DNA from: Candidatus Cloacimonadota bacterium
GTDB taxonomy: Bacteria > Cloacimonadota > Cloacimonadia > Cloacimonadales > Cloacimonadaceae
Assembly (NCBI GenBank): GCA_018433885.1
Contig: JAHDQK010000029.1
Location: forward strand, 1 to 64,000
Direction: 5' to 3'
DNA length: 64,000 bases
Position numbers and translations under genes: made by a program. This document shows, in pieces, positions 56,460 to 64,000 of this stretch (positions are counted from its first letter, which is position 1; each line of letters begins with the position of its first letter). Below the pieces are notes generated by a model. The model was not told the origin of the DNA. It searched no databases and saw only the letters and a program-made list of their open reading frames with translations.

Positions 56460-57092
56460 CTATTGTTCCTTGTGAAGGATCACCAAGGAATTACGATGAC
56501 CGGGCACTGCGCCCTTCACCATCACAAGGTTCCGTTCGGTATCTACTTTTACCACGTCCAAATGGCGGGTGGTAACCTTGGCATTGCCATGATGTCCTGC
56601 CATCTTCACGCCCTTGAACACGCGGGAGGGCTGGGCACATTGACCAATGGAACCGGGGCCGCGGAAGGATTCGTGTGAACCGTGGGTGGAGATGAATCCG
56701 CCAAATCCATGACGCTTCATCACACCAGTATAGCCGCGTCCCTTGGATTTTGCGGTTACACTTACGGTCTCGCCGGCGCCAAACAAACTGGCATCCAGCG
56801 CGTCACCGGCATTGTAATCATCAAGCTGCTGGCCAAAAGCCGGGCGGAATTCTCTTACAAAACGGAAGTAGGGGCTGCCGTGTTTTTTAAAATGTCCCAT
56901 CATGGGCTTGGAGACCTTCTTCTCAGGGATCTCTTCATAACCCACCTGGATTGCTTCATAACCATTTTCTGCGATAGTACGCTTGCAGACTATTTTGCAC
57001 GGACCGGCCTGGATCACGGTAACCGGAATCACTTTGCCGTTCTCGTCAAAAATCTGTGTCATACCAATTTTCTTTCCGATAAGTCCGATCAT
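56460..57092 (-). CDS. rplC: 50S ribosomal protein L3
   Basis: 210 residues; [38 protein letters not shown] and [24 protein letters not shown] are diagnostic. Early binder near the peptidyl-transferase centre. Usual L3 has SIG..STPSRV; alanine-glutamine occurs here. Confidence 0.97.
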   Translation of the reverse strand: MIGLIGKKIGMTQIFDENGKVIPVTVIQAGPCKIVCKRTIAENGYEAIQVGYEEIPEKKVSKPMMGHFKKHGSPYFRFVREFRPAFGQQLDDYNAGDALDASLFGAGETVSVTAKSKGRGYTGVMKRHGFGGFISTHGSHESFRGPGSIGQCAQPSRVFKGVKMAGHHGNAKVTTRHLDVVKVDTERNLVMVKGAVPGHRNSLVILHKEQ

Positions 57093-57094
57093 GC

Positions 57095-57421
57095 TTAGCT
57101 CCTGGTATTTGCTTTGATCTCTACGTGAACTCCGGCTGGCAGACTAAGCTTCTTGAGAGCATTGGTGGTCTGCTGGGTCGGATTCATGATATCGACCAAA
57201 CGTTTATGAACCAACATCTGGAACTGATCTTGAGATTTCTTGTGGGTATGGGGCGAACGTAAAACCGTGTATATTGTACGATCTGTGGGAAGCGGGATGG
57301 GACCCACTACCTTCGCGCCTGTGTTACGTGTGCTTTTCACGATCTCCGCGACAGATTGATCCAATAAACGATGGTCATAAGCTTTCAACTTAATCCGAAT
57401 ACGATTTTCCTGTTTACTCAC
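57095..57421 (-). CDS. rpsJ: 30S ribosomal protein S10
   Basis: 108 residues from a GTG at 57421, five bases after GGAGG, giving (M)[22 protein letters not shown]; a longer in-frame ATG start would add ten residues not seen in the family. [30 protein letters not shown] is diagnostic. It also takes part in antitermination. The end of a 60-codon upstream frame overlaps its start. Confidence 0.96.
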   Translation of the reverse strand: MSKQENRIRIKLKAYDHRLLDQSVAEIVKSTRNTGAKVVGPIPLPTDRTIYTVLRSPHTHKKSQDQFQMLVHKRLVDIMNPTQQTTNALKKLSLPAGVHVEIKANTRS

Positions 57422-57596
57422 TGGAACCTCCACTATTTGGGCAGATTTCACCTGAAATGCACACGCTCTGCTGGATGCAGCTCCGCCTCACTATCAAGTG
57501 GATATGCCGTAGGCTTGTTATTAAAGTTTCTCGACCGCTGCATATGCAACAGCCACCACGATACTCCTTAAGAGTATCCTGATTAAAGGATATCAT
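57414..57596 (-). CDS. Possible leader ORF coupled to rpsJ
   Basis: 60 residues, starting at an ATG with a very strong AGGAGG site (57601-57606) and ending eight bases inside rpsJ. The sequence ([21 protein letters not shown] start) has six cysteines and no known family. A perfect 7-bp hairpin, GATACTC/GAGTATC (57560-57578), lies in its first codons. It could be a regulatory leader peptide controlling rpsJ by coupling; it could also be a chance frame. Coding potential is not established. Confidence 0.4.
   Translation of the reverse strand: MISFNQDTLKEYRGGCCICSGRETLITSLRHIHLIVRRSCIQQSVCISGEICPNSGGSSE
57560..57578 (-). promoter_or_regulatory. Hairpin in the rpsJ leader
   Basis: GATACTC and GAGTATC form a perfect 7-bp stem with a 5-base loop, about 140 bases upstream of rpsJ, in the untranslated or leader-peptide part. 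It might take part in autogenous control of the S10 operon. Confidence 0.4.
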
Positions 57597-58032
57597 TATT
57601 CCTCCTAAAGAACTATAAGCCCCTGCAAAATATGGGACTTGTGCTTCGCGCTCAAGGCGCTTTTACTATGTTCGTACACAAGAATTTATCTCCCTAAATC
57701 TGTCAATCCCTTTTTTTCTAATTCTTTCAGTATGCATCGATTATGATATGCGTTACCATACAAAAAAATCCCTTTTTCTCGCCTGATACTCCCGGGTATT
57801 TGGAAGCACAATAAAAAGCGTCGAGAGACGCTTCCGCCAGAGGAAAATCCGCGGCAAATCGGCAAAACCGCCAATGCCGCGGAGAAAATACCAAGCTCCA
57901 ACCCATTTCCGGAAGCAATTCACATCCCACTTTGTTGCAGTGTGGACTGCATCGAAGAAGCTACGGGACTGCTTGGATGAATGGGGATGAAAAGGCAGTA
58001 GTTTTCCGGTAAATTATGCCACTATCGGAAGA
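57597..58032. other. Region upstream of the ribosomal cluster
   Basis: 436 bases. It holds the probable cluster promoter (a TTGACA on the minus strand near 57701-57706, with no convincing -10), a C-rich palindromic repeat copy at 57923-57989 and no gene. Confidence 0.5.
57923..57989 (-). repeat. Palindromic GATGCAGT repeat, copy D
   Basis: CATCCC (57923-57928) pairs with GGGATG (57984-57989); inside, GCAGT-GTGG-ACTGC (57937-57950) forms the core hairpin. Read on the minus strand, GATGCAGTCCACACTGC is identical to copy B. Confidence 0.7.
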
Positions 58033-58755
58033 TCAGAATGCCTCTTTGCCGCTGTTTCCAGCCCCACGCCCGTCCTGCACCTTGCCGGATCCGGTTTCGA
58101 ACTTCTTGTAGGTGATCTCGCTATCGTTCAAAATGATATCCCCGCTGCCGGTATCCAGATCGGCATTGGTTATCTGGCTTCTGCTAAGGCTTACATCGCC
58201 ACTTCCAGTATCCGCGACTAAATCTGTAATCAAACACGAAACGATATCTACGTCACCGCTGCCGGTATCTACATCCAAAAGTGCGAGATCACTCTCTGAA
58301 ATCTCCAGATCTCCGCTACCCGAATCGATCTCAATCCTGTTTTTTCCTCGCATTTGGGAGATTTGCACATCACCGCTGCCAGTTTCTATTTCTAACGAGA
58401 TGTTCCCCGGGATAGTGCCGGAGACACTCATGATAGCAGCCGGTTTGCCGGATTTTGTCTCGTAGCTAAGCTTGCCATCTCTGATCAGGATGGTGGCATC
58501 CGCCGGACTATACTCCTTGTATCTAACGATCAAATCCAGTTTATTGTCCGCAGTCCCCCTAAGGTTTACATCGGCAAAGCCCAGATCCAGCTCAAACTCA
58601 GGAGCGGCGAATAATTCTGTGATGCGGGCGGAATTTTCATAATTTAGGACAGTGTTGTCCACTACGACCTTGCCATTGATGTTTCCGTTTACTCTACAAG
58701 CACTTACTCCTAAGGCAAGGATCAGGGCGATCCCATACAATACTATAACTTTCAT
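58033..58755 (-). CDS. Lipoprotein with GSGD-repeat (DUF4097-like) domain
   Basis: 240 residues from the ATG at 58755 with GAGGAG upstream. A lipobox (LGVSAC, Cys20) marks a lipoprotein, probably outer membrane or periplasm. From about residue 115 six copies of [DE]-[TS]-G-S-G-[DK] recur every 18-20 residues (EIDSGSGDLEIS, DVDTGSGDVDIV and so on), fitting the beta-helical DUF4097/DUF2807 adhesin-head-like fold. Family members' role is unknown. Confidence 0.8.
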   Translation of the reverse strand: MKVIVLYGIALILALGVSACRVNGNINGKVVVDNTVLNYENSARITELFAAPEFELDLGFADVNLRGTADNKLDLIVRYKEYSPADATILIRDGKLSYETKSGKPAAIMSVSGTIPGNISLEIETGSGDVQISQMRGKNRIEIDSGSGDLEISESDLALLDVDTGSGDVDIVSCLITDLVADTGSGDVSLSRSQITNADLDTGSGDIILNDSEITYKKFETGSGKVQDGRGAGNSGKEAF

Positions 58756-58901
58756 CGTATCTCCTCTTTGGCTATCCGCTTTGCGGCTGCCAATATCGAT
58801 TTTTGGGCTCCCTAAACACTTTCTTGTGCAAACTGCGCTCATGCAACTATTCTGTCAAGAACGTTTTCGATAGTGTTCTTTAAAATTGGAGAAAATGGAA
58901 A

Positions 58902-58924
58902 GGAGGAGCCCGGTGGACTCCTCC
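58902..58924 (-). terminator. Terminator of the OmpA-family gene
   Basis: GGAGGAG pairs with CTCCTCC; on the minus strand TTTCCATTTTC follows, about 20 bases after the stop codon. Confidence 0.75.
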
Positions 58925-58944
58925 TTCGCAGAATGCTACATGAT

Positions 58945-60333
58945 TTATTCTACGACAAACTCAATGCGGCGGTTTTGTGCGCGACCTTCTTCGGTGTCGT
59001 TGGTGGCCCTGGGCATGGTTTCGCCTCTACCTTCAGCACGGATGCGAGTGGCATCGATGCCTTTTTCGATCAGCCAACTACGCACGGAATTTGCTCTGTT
59101 CAAGGAGAGAGTCATATTGCTGGCGTCGTTGCCCACGTTATCCGTATGGCCGGTAATCAATACTTTTACCTCCGGATTCGCTGCCAGGGCGGTATAAGCT
59201 TTTTCCAGAATCGGCAGCGATTCCGGCAGGATCGTTGCTTGAGCCGTATCAAAAAGAATCCCTTCCAAAGAGAAAGTCGCGCCTTCGGTGAGATCCAGCA
59301 CGTCGTCGCGAGGATCCAGAGGATTTGTCCCGGCGGCGATTTCTTCAGCATCGTTTACAGAGCCTTTATCGGTGTCCGCGAGCAGCGGGTTGGTCTTATA
59401 CTTTGTGATCTCATCGTAATCCGAAAGACTGTCACCATCGCTATCTTTTTTTAGAGGATTGGTGTTGTAGGAGGTAACTTCTGCCTGATCGCTGATGCCA
59501 TCGCCATCGGTATCCACTTTGAGAGGATCTGTGCGATGTTGCATCAGTTCCGCATAATCCGAAAGACCATCACCATCGGTATCGGCTTTGCGGGGATCTG
59601 TTTTGTAAAGATTGATCTCGTCGTAATCCGAGATACCGTCACCATCAGAATCGATGGTTTTAAGGTCCACAGGGCGCTGTTGCACCACCGGCGTAGGAGT
59701 TACAACGGGAACCTGTGCCGGACGCTCTTTGCGCACTGTCTTGGACGGAGTGTAGTAAGAGATGCCGACCCCCAGGTTGTAGAACCCATCCTGCTTTTTG
59801 CCCGTGAATGTATTGGTGTCGCCATCCGGGCGAATTCTACCATCCATTCCGTCGGAATTGGCAAGATTGTAACCCAGGGTGAATTCCAGATTCATCCCCG
59901 GTTTTAACTGGGTCTGAAGCCCCAAGCCAAGAGGAATGTGGGGTATCACATCCGCATCGCTTTCGCTGAGATCGTAGGATCCGCCTACACCGCCATAAAT
60001 GAATGGTGAGTACTTCTTCTCGTACCATGGGTTAAAGATAAAGCGATAATCGCCCATCATCGTGGCTGTGCTATAACCTTTCGGGGATCCTTTGGTGGCG
60101 TGTAGGGGGGTAAAGCCAAGCCCAATGCGGGTAAACAGGAAGGGAAAGATCTCCAATTGAATGTGTCCTCTGCCCATTGGGGCAAGGTTTTCTGCCTTAC
60201 CAGCGTTATCCCCACGTGCGATTCCAACTTCGAACCCACTACTCCAGCCAGGGCTGTTTTGCATCTGTGCGTGCAAGGCTACACCCAGCGTAATCAACAA
60301 AAGTGCGACAAAGACCTTTGTTTTCATCTTCAT
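58945..60333 (-). CDS. OmpA-family porin with thrombospondin type-3 repeats
   Basis: 462 residues: signal peptide (to about 22), an eight-strand-like barrel (to about 210), a proline-rich linker, five calcium-binding D-x-D-x-D-G repeats (about 240-345, such as DSDGDGISDYDE), then an OmpA peptidoglycan-binding domain (about 370-462) with TGHTDNVGNDASNMTLSLNRA and the AEGRGE end. It should anchor the outer membrane to the wall. Same-type proteins are abundant in this branch of bacteria. It is followed by its own terminator. Confidence 0.9.
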   Translation of the reverse strand: MKMKTKVFVALLLITLGVALHAQMQNSPGWSSGFEVGIARGDNAGKAENLAPMGRGHIQLEIFPFLFTRIGLGFTPLHATKGSPKGYSTATMMGDYRFIFNPWYEKKYSPFIYGGVGGSYDLSESDADVIPHIPLGLGLQTQLKPGMNLEFTLGYNLANSDGMDGRIRPDGDTNTFTGKKQDGFYNLGVGISYYTPSKTVRKERPAQVPVVTPTPVVQQRPVDLKTIDSDGDGISDYDEINLYKTDPRKADTDGDGLSDYAELMQHRTDPLKVDTDGDGISDQAEVTSYNTNPLKKDSDGDSLSDYDEITKYKTNPLLADTDKGSVNDAEEIAAGTNPLDPRDDVLDLTEGATFSLEGILFDTAQATILPESLPILEKAYTALAANPEVKVLITGHTDNVGNDASNMTLSLNRANSVRSWLIEKGIDATRIRAEGRGETMPRATNDTEEGRAQNRRIEFVVE

Positions 60334-60578
60334 ACTCCTTGATGTATTTTGTGTTCATAAAAGACACACAGGTATGGTGCAAACATCTGGGATGATCTGA
60401 TCTTGGATATCCAGATTAGCATACATAGAAAATACTTCACTCGCAAGTTTATGCAAGCCAAATCATCTTTTCAAGCAGACTTTGTCTTGTGATTATACCC
60501 TACAATAGCTATTATAACCTGTGGATTTTGCGGGACGCTTTTGTTCTTCAGGATAGAAACATGGCAAGCTTTAACTGG

Positions 60579-61484
60579 CTAAACAGCGCGTTTGGCTTTC
60601 AGCAATACCACTCCTCCTACAAGAGCCGGGACTACATCCTGAAAGAAAAACAGGCTAAGCGTCGTAGCCACCGCCTGTTCCGATGAAAAGCCCCAGACCT
60701 CCAGAAAGTGGATGGCAAAACCCTCTCTCAAACCCAAGCCGGAAATGGTGATGGGGATGGAGTTCGAGATATTGGTAAGCGCCATGGATAACCAGGTTCC
60801 GATCGCGGAAATTCTTCCTAAAACGTTCAGGATGAGATGATATTGCAGATACATGATGAGGGTGTTTGCTATCTGCAAAAGCATCATGCGCGGAGCTTGG
60901 ACCCCAAACGCGGGCAGATACTGGCGCCACGCAGGGCGGGATGCCATGATCAAAGCAGCCCAGAGAGGCATAAACGCGGAGAAGACCACCATCAACAACC
61001 GGAGCGGAAGAGACATCTGCGGAAAACTGAAGTATGCCGCCATCGCCGCAAAAGTCCAGGTACTCCATGTCATGAACAAACGTTCGCTGGTGGTGGAGAT
61101 CAAGGATGCCAAAATGCTGCTGTTCTTAAGATAAAACACTTTGGCAAAAGATGCGTGCCCACCCGGCAAAGCAAAACGCAAGGGCAATGCTATCAGATAC
61201 GAAGCTGCCACCTCTTTGGCATGATACTTGTAAGCCGGGTTTAGATGCAGAGCGCAACGCCAGTTTTGGAACTGGATGAAATGCCTGAACCCGGAGAGCA
61301 GCATCAACCCTAAGATGACCCCCCATGGTAAGTGGGAAGCCCGGGCAAATGCCGCCCCGAGATCGATCTGTCGAAAGATCCAATAGAGTAAAGCCAGCGA
61401 AAACAGCAGGCGGATAAGGTACGCAAGCCTTTTGTACTCCTTTCGTTTAAGGGAATCTCTTAGCTTTTGAATTCGCGCAAACAA
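60579..61484 (-). CDS. Flippase-like membrane protein (LPG synthase TM / UPF0104 type)
   Basis: 301 residues with about seven membrane segments. Segments RQIDLGAAFARASHLPWGVILG, ALPLRFALPGGHASFAKVFYL and ITISGLGLREGFAIHFL fit the lysylphosphatidylglycerol-synthase transmembrane family, here without the synthase domain. Such proteins are thought to move lipids or lipid-linked sugars; the substrate is unknown. Its start overlaps the malic enzyme end by 25 bases, so the two are probably co-translated, and the exact start is uncertain. Confidence 0.75.
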   Translation of the reverse strand: MFARIQKLRDSLKRKEYKRLAYLIRLLFSLALLYWIFRQIDLGAAFARASHLPWGVILGLMLLSGFRHFIQFQNWRCALHLNPAYKYHAKEVAASYLIALPLRFALPGGHASFAKVFYLKNSSILASLISTTSERLFMTWSTWTFAAMAAYFSFPQMSLPLRLLMVVFSAFMPLWAALIMASRPAWRQYLPAFGVQAPRMMLLQIANTLIMYLQYHLILNVLGRISAIGTWLSMALTNISNSIPITISGLGLREGFAIHFLEVWGFSSEQAVATTLSLFFFQDVVPALVGGVVLLKAKRAV

Positions 61485-62917
61485 GCCTCAAATACCTCTT
61501 GCAATAGCTTGGGATCTGGTGCCTGGATATGCCCCTTTGCCATCATATCGCTTACTAAAGCGCGAGTCTGGGATATCTGCTGTAATGCCTCCCGATACAC
61601 CTCATCCCGGCTCAGTTCGATTCTGGCATGTCCTTCCCGGATGGCTTGAGCCGCTACATCTGCCGCCACGTGGGCAAAGACTTCTGTCTCATCCATCGTG
61701 GGAACGATGCTTTGGGTGTGGATTCCCCTGCGCTCTGCAAACCCTGCCAGGGAATGCGCGGCGGCAATCGCCATGCCATCACTTATCTTGCGGGCACGTA
61801 CCATCAGAGCGCCCTTCAAGATCCCAGGGAAGCCCACAGAATTATTTACCTGATTAGGGAAGTCCCCCCGGCCAGTAGCCACGATGCGTGCTCCAGCCTT
61901 GTGCGCTTCATAAGGATATATCTCCGGAATGGGATTGGCACAGCAAAAGACTATCGCATCCTGTGCCATCAGGCTGATCCATTCCGGCTTGATCGTTCCC
62001 GGTCCGGGAGTGGAAAGCGCGATCAGCACATCCGCTTTGTGCATGGCTTCTTCCATGGTGTTTAGTTTATTGGGATTTGTCTTTTGCGCCAAAGCCCACT
62101 GTTTATACTTGCCCGGTGCCTCGCGGATATCGAGCCTGTCTTCATGGAGAGCGCCTTTGCTATCGAAGATCACCATATTGTGGGGATCCACACCTTCTTG
62201 CAAAAGGAAACTGGCGATGGTGCTGTTTGACGCTCCCGCCCCGAACAATACGAATGAACTTGTGTGAATGTTTCTACCGGTGAGCTTTAAGGAATTGATT
62301 ACTCCCGCCAGAGTAACACATGCCGTACCCTGTGCGTCATCGTGCCAGACGGGGATGTTGCAGCTTTCGCGCAGTTCGTCCAAAACCCTGTAACAATTTG
62401 GCTGAGAGATGTCTTCCAGATTTACTGCTCCCACGGAGGGCTCCAGCATTTTCACAAAATCTATCAGTTTCTGGGCGTCTGGATTGCCCTGGGCATCACG
62501 GTTATCTACACAAAGCGCGATGGCGTCGCAAGCACCCAGATACTTCATTAGCATGGCTTTGCCTTCCATTACCCCCAATCCGCCAGAGGGGCTGCAATCG
62601 CCATCTCCCAAAACCCTGGTACTATCGCTTACCACTGCCACCAGATTCCCGCGATTGGAGAGCAGGTAGGAAGCTTCATGATCGTCCCGGATAGTGGTGG
62701 AAACCTTGGACACTCCGGGCGTGTACCACACATTGAACCAGTTGAAACCATATATTCCCGCTTTGGGAAGGGTCTGCATCTTGCCCTTGTAAAAGGTGTG
62801 CATCGTCTCAGACAGCTTTTTTAGAAACGCGGTTTGCGCCGCCGCGACTTGATCTTCCGGAAGGTTTTCGCGGAAGAGATCGCCCAGATTCGAAAGATCC
62901 GGCAACAGCTTGTTCAT
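61460..62917 (-). CDS. Malic enzyme (malate dehydrogenase, decarboxylating)
   Basis: 485 residues; converts malate to pyruvate and CO2 with NAD(P)+. N-terminal catalytic part: GIYGFNWFNVWYTPGVSKVST and WHDDAQGTACVTLAGVINSLK; dinucleotide site VLFGAGASNSTIASFLL (near 230); later STPGPGTIKPEWI and NPIPEIYPYEA. It belongs to the compact prokaryotic branch. In this organism it could feed pyruvate metabolism. Follows enolase after its terminator. Confidence 0.92.
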   Translation of the reverse strand: MNKLLPDLSNLGDLFRENLPEDQVAAAQTAFLKKLSETMHTFYKGKMQTLPKAGIYGFNWFNVWYTPGVSKVSTTIRDDHEASYLLSNRGNLVAVVSDSTRVLGDGDCSPSGGLGVMEGKAMLMKYLGACDAIALCVDNRDAQGNPDAQKLIDFVKMLEPSVGAVNLEDISQPNCYRVLDELRESCNIPVWHDDAQGTACVTLAGVINSLKLTGRNIHTSSFVLFGAGASNSTIASFLLQEGVDPHNMVIFDSKGALHEDRLDIREAPGKYKQWALAQKTNPNKLNTMEEAMHKADVLIALSTPGPGTIKPEWISLMAQDAIVFCCANPIPEIYPYEAHKAGARIVATGRGDFPNQVNNSVGFPGILKGALMVRARKISDGMAIAAAHSLAGFAERRGIHTQSIVPTMDETEVFAHVAADVAAQAIREGHARIELSRDEVYREALQQISQTRALVSDMMAKGHIQAPDPKLLQEVFEACLREFKS

Positions 62918-62984
62918 GCTGGCTCCTCAAAATGTTTTTTGCGAGCATTTTGCAGGGCAGATATTTGTCAAGTTCCCCGAACGC

Positions 62985-63016
62985 AAAAACGCCCCCCACC
63001 TAGCTGCGGGAGGCGT
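62985..63016 (-). terminator. Terminator of enolase
   Basis: ACGCC and GGCGT (63012-63016) with a further CCC/GGG block form a strong stem; on the minus strand a T-run follows (TTTTTGC). Confidence 0.85.
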
Positions 63017-63038
63017 ATGATATCGGGTTCCGGGATCG

Positions 63039-64000
<962 letters not shown>

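Noticed and set aside
57690-57710. Strong sigma-70 promoter for the ribosomal cluster
   Set aside because: TTGACA is present on the minus strand, but no -10 box at 16-18 bases is convincing.

Overview
The window looks like chromosomal DNA of an anaerobic, Gram-negative bacterium of the Fibrobacterota-Chlorobiota-Bacteroidota side of the tree, most likely a Candidatus Cloacimonadota (WWE1) relative. This assignment is inferred from the mix of genes: a NuoE/NuoF/NuoG-type soluble flavin complex without respiratory genes, a C-terminal secretion-sorting protein, an OmpA porin with thrombospondin type-3 repeats, and the local gene order. It is not proven by any marker I could compare.

Layout. (1) 25-10496 is an accessory island read entirely on the minus strand and bounded by a 110-bp inverted repeat (about 91% identical between arms). 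It holds an RX4H (HEPN-like) protein, a Fic protein, an Hsp70-TPR protein, a short superfamily-1 helicase, a large McrB with two EVE-like domains and a three-times repeated insert, and a McrC cut short where the repeat begins. (2) 10497-11593 is a gene-poor stretch. (3) 11594-23866 holds redox genes: NuoE-like, NuoF-like and a NuoG/GltD fusion on plus; then a PreT-PreA-like flavoprotein, a TPR histidine kinase, an iron-type alcohol dehydrogenase and an outer-membrane barrel. (4) 24439-30265 holds a secreted protein with twelve GNDxY-type repeats, then rsmG, parA, parB and rfbB. (5) 30266-32817 holds a TetR regulator with a flavodoxin, a frameshifted DUF3795 gene and a methyltransferase remnant. 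(6) 32952-39691 is a macromolecular-synthesis operon: rpsU, cvpA, mutS2, dnaG, rpoD. (7) 40268-42617 holds two secreted proteins. (8) 43042-57596 is one continuous S10-spc-alpha ribosomal cluster of 30 genes, from rpsJ to rplQ, with secY, map, infA and rpoA. (9) 58033-64000 holds a lipoprotein, the OmpA porin, a flippase-like membrane protein, malic enzyme and the 3' part of enolase.

How the genes work together. The core genes cover translation, transcription, replication priming and chromosome partition. The metabolic genes suggest a fermentative amino-acid or organic-acid life in which NADH, NADPH and ferredoxin are balanced by soluble iron-sulfur flavoproteins. The island is best read as genome defence: McrBC-type modified-DNA recognition, coupled in one transcript with a chaperone and a helicase that are not standard McrBC parts.

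Dispersed structured repeats tie the non-coding spaces together. One is a palindromic family built on GATGCAGT-NNNN-ACTGC, with three clear copies and one weaker. Another is a 190-bp two-hairpin repeat with two copies in opposite orientation. I saw no tRNA, rRNA, CRISPR array or intact insertion sequence.
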